This document shows, one piece after another, positions 6,302 through 9,748 of a stretch of DNA of 9,748 bases. The translations under genes and the position numbers were made by a program. The notes under the pieces were generated by a model. The model made no database searches, was not told the DNA's origin, and saw nothing but the letters and a program-made list of their open reading frames with translations. The number at the start of each line of letters is the position of its first letter. The first letter of the stretch is position 1. The DNA is from SIG603 sp963621245 (lineage in GTDB: Bacteria > Bacillota > Clostridia > Oscillospirales > Acutalibacteraceae), in the NCBI GenBank assembly GCA_963621245.1, contig CAVFCW010000023.1, positions 1 through 9,748 on the forward strand, read 5' to 3'.

Positions 6302-7816
6302 ATGACGGAAAAATTAAAAAAATTCGGTATGTCCGTTGTGGGCGTGTTCGGCATTTTGCTTGTCGGCTTGATTTTTGCCGCAAACCTGATTGTTACATCC
6401 ACGGTAAGCTATGACGGCGGCGAGGTCGTCTCTTATGTGCACGACTTCAAATGGCTGATATTTCTGCCCGTTATATTCATTCTTTTGTTTCTCTACGAGA
6501 AATTATTCGCGCGCTTTGACTCGAGACTAATCTATCTGATATTCTCGGCTGTGTATCTTGTTGTGGGACTTCTTCTCATATTCACAACGGATTATTTTAT
6601 CAGAAACGACGCTTGGAGCGTTTGGAACTCGGCCGGCGGATTCTTAAGCGGAGACTACTCGTGGTTTTATAAGGACGGCTACATCGGTCAGTTTCCGTTT
6701 CAGCTCGGAATGGTCACTTACGATGTTATAATGAGACTTTTTAGCGGCAGCGAGAGAATACTCTATCTTGCAAACCTCATCTGGGTTCTTATAATCAACT
6801 TTTGCGGTTATAAAATTACCGATGAGATTTTCGAGAACGAGAAAATTGCAAGAGACGTGCTTTTCTTCGAGTTCGCATTTTTGCCGCAGTTCTTCTTTAT
6901 AATGTTCGGCTACGGCATAGTGCCCGGTATGGGCTTTTTGATGCTCACGATTTACTTTTTCGTGAGACTCTATAAAAGCGGAAAGCTAATTTACGCTTTG
7001 CCTATGATAATTTTCGCCGTGTGCGCCTCGCTCGTCAAAGCAAACTACAAAATATGCGCCATGGCTATTGCGATAGTTCTGATTTTAAAAATATGCAAAT
7101 CGAAAAAAGAGGGCATTAAGCTTTTCGTCGTGGGAATTGTCCTTCTTGCCACAACTCTTAGCGCAATTCACTTTGTGGAATTTGCTTACTGCAAGGCAAC
7201 GGGAATCGACATCGGAAAAGGCACGCCCATTTCCGTCCACCTCGCTATGGGAACCGACCTCGATAACGATATGAGAGCCCCGGGCTGGTACGACGGTTAC
7301 TCCTCGTTTGCTTACCCCGATTCGGGCTATGATACCGAGCTTTGCGATGAGTATGCCAAAGAAAAGCTTCTGAATAACATTCAGAACAGCGTCAGCGACC
7401 CCGCAAGAGCACTCGATTTTTACTCGAAAAAGGTCGTCTCAACCTGGTGCGATCCGCTTTTCCAGTCCGTCTGGAGCGGTCCCATCAACTTTGGCGGCGG
7501 TGATTACTCCGTCAAGGGAATCGTGTTCCAATCGATTTATAACGGCGGCTTACTCGAAGATTTGTTGTGCCTTTTCTGCAAAGCACTCGTGATAATCATT
7601 CTTGCGTTCGCACTCGTCTTTATGATTATCAACAGAAAGAAATATCCGATGTCGGCAGTGCTTTTCCTCTGCCTTGTCGGAGCGTTCTTCTTCCATTTGA
7701 TTTCCGAGACAAAGAGCCAGTACGTTTATATGTACATATTTATGCTCATTCCGCTCGCTTCCTACGAGATTAACGAAGTAAAAGAAATCATATCGGAAAA
7801 ACTGTCAAGAAGATAA
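6302..7816 (+). CDS. Polytopic GT-C-type membrane protein, putative envelope glycosyltransferase
   Basis: This 504-residue integral membrane protein has about ten or more hydrophobic segments, the first at about 10-32 right after a Lys-rich N-terminus. A soluble region lies at about 93-136. It contains Asn-Asp103-Ala-Trp and Tyr127 followed by Phe-Pro-Phe-Gln-Leu-Gly, a pattern seen in GT-C (PMT/ArnT-like) glycosyltransferases. A second conserved stretch from Thr308-Pro-Ile through Met-Gly-Thr to Gly-Trp-Tyr-Asp-Gly-Tyr (to about 333) resembles the Pro-X-X-His-Trp-X-X-Met-Gly-Leu motif of Firmicutes membrane glycosyltransferases. Such enzymes move sugars from a lipid-phosphate donor on the outer face of the membrane. 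Donor and acceptor are unknown. The ATG at 6302 is chosen because AAGGGG precedes it and the promoter lies too close to the upstream ATG at 6263. The gene stands alone, with its own promoter and terminator. Confidence 0.8.
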   Translation: MTEKLKKFGMSVVGVFGILLVGLIFAANLIVTSTVSYDGGEVVSYVHDFKWLIFLPVIFILLFLYEKLFARFDSRLIYLIFSAVYLVVGLLLIFTTDYFIRNDAWSVWNSAGGFLSGDYSWFYKDGYIGQFPFQLGMVTYDVIMRLFSGSERILYLANLIWVLIINFCGYKITDEIFENEKIARDVLFFEFAFLPQFFFIMFGYGIVPGMGFLMLTIYFFVRLYKSGKLIYALPMIIFAVCASLVKANYKICAMAIAIVLILKICKSKKEGIKLFVVGIVLLATTLSAIHFVEFAYCKATGIDIGKGTPISVHLAMGTDLDNDMRAPGWYDGYSSFAYPDSGYDTELCDEYAKEKLLNNIQNSVSDPARALDFYSKKVVSTWCDPLFQSVWSGPINFGGGDYSVKGIVFQSIYNGGLLEDLLCLFCKALVIIILAFALVFMIINRKKYPMSAVLFLCLVGAFFFHLISETKSQYVYMYIFMLIPLASYEINEVKEIISEKLSRR

Positions 7817-7822
7817 ATAAAG

Positions 7823-7858
7823 CCTCGGAACAAAGAAAAATGTTCCGAGGTTTATTTT
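7823..7858 (+). terminator. Strong intrinsic terminator after the GT-C gene
   Basis: CCTCGGAACA (7823-7832) and TGTTCCGAGG (7841-7850) pair perfectly over 10 bp around an eight-base A-rich loop, followed at once by TTTATTTT. It starts seven bases after the TAA of the membrane protein gene. Confidence 0.92.
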
Positions 7859-7871
7859 CTGCCTGTTAGGT

Positions 7872-7900
7872 TTGACCGACAGTGCAATAAGTGGTAAAAT
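7872..7900 (+). promoter_or_regulatory. Promoter of the cysteine desulfidase-family gene
   Basis: TTGACC (7872-7877) and TAAAAT (7895-7900) are 17 bases apart, with an extended -10 (TGG directly before the hexamer). The -35 overlaps the TTG that could be read as a start codon, so that TTG lies upstream of the transcript start and cannot be the real start. The expected transcript begins near 7907. Confidence 0.8.
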
Positions 7901-7940
7901 CTTTGCGTTATTAAATTTGTCGGCAAAGGAAACTGATAAT

Positions 7941-9212
7941 ATGGATAAAAAATTATATACCGAATATGTGAATATATTAAAAGAGGAACTCGTCCCCGCA
8001 ATGGGCTGCACCGAGCCGATTGCAATCGCCTATGCGGCGGCTCTGGCAAGAAAAACACTCGGCAAAACGCCCGATTCCGTCGTTTTGAAAATAAGCGGAA
8101 ACATAATCAAGAACGTCAAATCCGTCGTCGTGCCGAATACGGGCGGACTTCGCGGAATTGCCGCCGCCGCTTCAGCCGGTATAATCGCCGGTAATCCCGA
8201 CAAGGAGCTTGAGGTTATCTCCGAGGTTACAAAAGAGCAGATTGACAAAATAATAAAATATCTCGAAACGGCAAAATTCGACATTTCACCGTCCGAGAGC
8301 GGATTTGTCTTCGATATTCAAATCACCGTGGAAAGCGAAGACGATAGCGCATTCGTGCAGATTGCGGGAAGCCACACAAACGTGATTAAGCTCACAAAAA
8401 ACGGAGAGTGCCTCGTAAATAAAGAGTTCGCCGAGGGCGAATCGGGCAGTGAAACCGACCATACGCTTTTGAATGTCGAGGATATAATCGAGTTTGCGAA
8501 TACCGTCAACATTGAGGACGTGAGAGAAGTGATTTCACGCCAAATCGAGTATAACACAGCAATAGCCGAGGAAGGACTCTCGGGAAAATGGGGAGCAAAC
8601 ATAGGCACTGTGCTGCTTGACGCATACGGCGACGAGGTTCACACAAGAGCAAAAGCTTGGGCGGCGGCTGGATCGGACGCAAGAATGAGCGGCTGTGAAA
8701 GACCCGTCGTGATAAATTCGGGAAGCGGAAATCAGGGAATGACGGCATCGCTGCCTGTAATCGTCTACGCAAAGGAACTTGGCGTGAGCGAAGAAAAGAT
8801 GATAAGAGCGCTTGTCGTGTCGAACCTAATCACAATACACCTAAAAACGGGCATAGGAAAGCTTTCCGCATATTGCGGAGCAACGAGCGCGGGATGCGGA
8901 GCGGGAGCGGGAATCACGTACCTGTACGGCGGCGGAGCAAACGAGATAGCGCATACGATAGTAAACGCCGTGGCGATAAACTCGGGAATGATATGTGACG
9001 GAGCGAAACCGAGCTGTGCGGCGAAGATAGCGTCGGCGGTGGAAGCGGGACTGCTTGGAATGCAGATGCAGAAGAGGAACGAGCAGTTTTACGGCGGCGA
9101 CGGAATAGTAATCAAGGGAGTGGAGAATACGATAGCGAATGTCGGCAGACTTGCAAGCATAGGCATGAGGAAAACGGACGAAGAAATAATACTCATGATG
9201 ACGGGCAAATAA
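7941..9212 (+). CDS. L-cysteine desulfidase family enzyme (CyuA/YhaM, UPF0597)
   Basis: This 423-residue protein is probably a cytoplasmic Fe-S lyase that converts L-cysteine to pyruvate, ammonia and sulfide. Some relatives are named serine dehydratase alpha-like. The N-terminal signature Pro-Ala-Met-Gly-Cys23-Thr-Glu-Pro is diagnostic. The C-terminal half has Ser-Gly-Ser-Gly-Asn-Gln-Gly, then Cys312-Gly-Ala and Cys319-Gly-Ala, and Cys352-Asp-Gly-Ala-Lys-Pro-Ser-Cys359. As I recall, the Methanocaldococcus jannaschii enzyme uses Cys25, Cys282 and Cys322; the 40-residue spacing of the last pair is kept here (312 and 352). The length fits the family. The ATG at 7941 is chosen because AAAGGA precedes it and the promoter overlaps the earlier TTG at 7872. 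From about 8700 on, synonymous codons shift strongly to ATA, GGA and GCG. The gene has its own promoter and terminator; it may serve cysteine use or detoxification. Confidence 0.92.
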   Translation: MDKKLYTEYVNILKEELVPAMGCTEPIAIAYAAALARKTLGKTPDSVVLKISGNIIKNVKSVVVPNTGGLRGIAAAASAGIIAGNPDKELEVISEVTKEQIDKIIKYLETAKFDISPSESGFVFDIQITVESEDDSAFVQIAGSHTNVIKLTKNGECLVNKEFAEGESGSETDHTLLNVEDIIEFANTVNIEDVREVISRQIEYNTAIAEEGLSGKWGANIGTVLLDAYGDEVHTRAKAWAAAGSDARMSGCERPVVINSGSGNQGMTASLPVIVYAKELGVSEEKMIRALVVSNLITIHLKTGIGKLSAYCGATSAGCGAGAGITYLYGGGANEIAHTIVNAVAINSGMICDGAKPSCAAKIASAVEAGLLGMQMQKRNEQFYGGDGIVIKGVENTIANVGRLASIGMRKTDEEIILMMTGK

Positions 9213-9229
9213 ACAAAAATAAAAAAGAG

Positions 9230-9269
9230 AAAGCGAAGCCAAAATAAAAGTTTTTGGTTTCGCTTTTTT
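9230..9269 (+). terminator. Terminator of the desulfidase-family gene
   Basis: Positions 9230-9244 pair with 9252-9266 (15 pairs, one G-T) around a seven-base loop. The T tract at 9264-9269 overlaps the end of the stem. The right arm can instead pair with 9271-9280 (TTCGCTTTTT with AAAAAGCGAA), so a second, mutually exclusive hairpin is possible. Confidence 0.85.
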
Positions 9270-9285
9270 CAAAAAGCGAACGGGT

Positions 9286-9300
9286 GTGGGCGGAGCCCAC
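9286..9300. repeat. Hairpin GTGGGC-GGA-GCCCAC
   Basis: A perfect 6-bp GC-rich stem (9286-9291 with 9295-9300) has a three-base GGA loop. It is the first of the triloop hairpins and lies just before the AT-rich repeat. Confidence 0.75.
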
Positions 9301-9302
9301 GA

Positions 9303-9321
9303 ATAATTAATAATTAATAAT
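9303..9321. repeat. Left arm of a 19-base AT-rich inverted repeat
   Basis: ATAATTAATAATTAATAAT at 9303-9321 is the exact reverse complement of 9655-9673. It is built from short TTAATAA-like units, so part of the match is low complexity. The arms enclose 333 bases. Confidence 0.55.
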
Positions 9322-9341
9322 TATTAATGAACAAACAAAGA

Positions 9342-9354
9342 GGCACGAAGTGCC
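9342..9354. repeat. Hairpin GGCAC-GAA-GTGCC
   Basis: A perfect 5-bp stem with a GAA loop, 12 bases before copy 1 of the large structured unit. Confidence 0.7.
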
Positions 9355-9366
9355 GATTATAAAAGT

Positions 9367-9443
9367 GTAGGCTTAAGCAGTCAACCAAAAGTACGGAGTA
9401 CTTTTAGGGAGCGAAGCGACCGTAGTTAACCGAAGAAGCCGAC
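9367..9443. repeat. Structured repeat unit, copy 1
   Basis: A 77-base unit in which the ends pair (GGCTT 9370-9374 with AAGCC 9436-9440, plus GT/AC outside an A-G mismatch). Inside lies a second, imperfect helix (9378-9385 with 9425-9432). Two hairpins follow within it: AAAAGTAC-GGA-GTACTTTT at 9387-9405 and GC-GAA-GC at 9411-9417. The layout is a branched fold. Positions 9367-9420 recur at 9694-9748 with four differences. Confidence 0.7.
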
Positions 9444-9502
9444 TGAAACACACAGAGAAAGATAACGAAAAGAAAATTAAATAAAACACAAATCAAGTAA
9501 AA

Positions 9503-9552
9503 GCAAGTCAATGAAAATACGGCGAAGCCGGGCATTTTCATTGACGGATTGC
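9503..9552. repeat. Long hairpin with inner CGGC-GAA-GCCG stem
   Basis: GTCAATGAAAAT (9507-9518) and ATTTTCATTGAC (9534-9545) form a perfect 12-bp stem. It is capped by CGGC-GAA-GCCG (9520-9530) and extended outside by GCAA (9503-9506) with TTGC (9549-9552) across a three-base bulge. There is no T tract, so it is not an obvious terminator. Confidence 0.75.
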
Positions 9553-9654
9553 ACGCACAAAGAAAGATACAGAACAGCAAATTAAATAATCCGCCATACA
9601 AAGACTATGATTTACACAAAAGTAATTAAAGAAAACTAAGGCAGTTCAAACTTC

Positions 9655-9673
9655 ATTATTAATTATTAATTAT
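9655..9673. repeat. Right arm of the 19-base AT-rich inverted repeat
   Basis: ATTATTAATTATTAATTAT is the exact reverse complement of 9303-9321. A related tract (ATTATTAATTAT) repeats at 9677-9688, directly before copy 2 of the structured unit. Confidence 0.55.
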
Positions 9674-9693
9674 ACATTATTAATTATAAAGAA

Positions 9694-9748
9694 GTAGGCT
9701 TAAGCGGTTAACCAAAAGTACGAAGTACTTTTAGGGAGCGTAAGCGAC
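9694..9748. repeat. Structured repeat unit, copy 2 (cut by window end)
   Basis: These 55 bases match copy 1 (9367-9420) except for three transitions and one inserted T. The AAAAGTAC/GTACTTTT hairpin (9714-9732) is kept with loop GAA instead of GGA. The small GC hairpin is kept with loop GTAA (9740-9743) instead of GAA. The start of the inner helix reads CGGTTAAC, which would pair perfectly with the GTTAACCG seen in the 3' half of copy 1. The 3' half of copy 2 is outside the window. Confidence 0.7.

Larger units (their letters stand above)
9271..9748. repeat. Gene-free block of structured repeats
   Basis: The 478 bases after the last terminator hold no credible gene. The block contains several short hairpins with three-base loops, AT-rich repeats, one long hairpin, and a structured unit present twice 327 bases apart. 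The organisation resembles a non-autonomous mobile or extragenic repeat element, perhaps continuing past the right edge. No transposase, integrase or RNA gene is seen. Confidence 0.75.

Noticed and set aside
7872..7940. TTG start for the desulfidase-family protein
   Set aside because: The TTG is part of the -35 hexamer of the gene's own promoter, upstream of the transcript start.
9367..9443. tRNA gene suggested by the cloverleaf-like fold
   Set aside because: No acceptor/CCA arrangement, no T-loop consensus (GGTTCAAATCC-like) and no anticodon arm of the right size are present.
9404..9601. Minus-strand 65-residue hydrophobic reading frame in the repeat block
   Set aside because: It runs through the hairpins and repeat unit, is Phe/Cys-rich from purine-rich + strand sequence, and has no good ribosome binding site or domain.

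Overview
The window looks like a chromosomal piece of a low-to-mid GC Gram-positive anaerobe of the Clostridia, probably a gut Oscillospirales/Ruminococcaceae-type bacterium. This is inferred from AGGAGG-type ribosome binding sites, sigma-A style promoters with 17-base spacers, hairpin terminators with T tracts, and the gene families present. No species call can be made from the sequence alone. All genes run on the + strand.

Region 1 (1-2819) opens with the last 29 codons of an unidentified gene. A 21-codon reading frame with a perfect Shine-Dalgarno follows. A consensus promoter then drives a large regulator that fuses an AraC-type cupin/helix-turn-helix half to a GH39 (beta-xylosidase-like) half. 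The presumed acid/base glutamate of the GH39 half is replaced while the nucleophile glutamate is kept, so it reads more like a sugar sensor than a working glycosidase.

Region 2 (2820-6215) is the likely target of that regulator. A 286-base intergenic stretch carries two copies of a 13-base direct repeat exactly 22 bases apart, plus an inverted-repeat element. After it come a GPH-family (MelB/XynP-like) sugar:cation symporter and a type B carboxylesterase. Together they suggest import of a plant glycoside, pentoside or oligosaccharide and removal of ester groups from it in the cytoplasm. The substrate cannot be read from the sequence; xylan-type material is a guess based on the GH39 domain.

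Region 3 (6216-9269) holds two independent genes, each with its own good promoter and terminator: a polytopic GT-C-type membrane protein (putative cell-envelope glycosyltransferase) and an L-cysteine desulfidase-family (CyuA/YhaM, UPF0597) enzyme with conserved cysteines for an Fe-S cluster. The last third of the desulfidase gene has clearly different synonymous codon use from the first part.

Region 4 (9271-9748) has no credible gene. It is a dense block of structured repeat DNA: short hairpins that almost all close on GAA or GGA triloops, a 12-bp hairpin with an inner stem, a 19-base AT-rich inverted repeat, and a structured unit present twice 327 bases apart (the second copy is cut by the window end). 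This block and the sensor-like AraC-GH39 fusion with its candidate operators are the most interesting parts.
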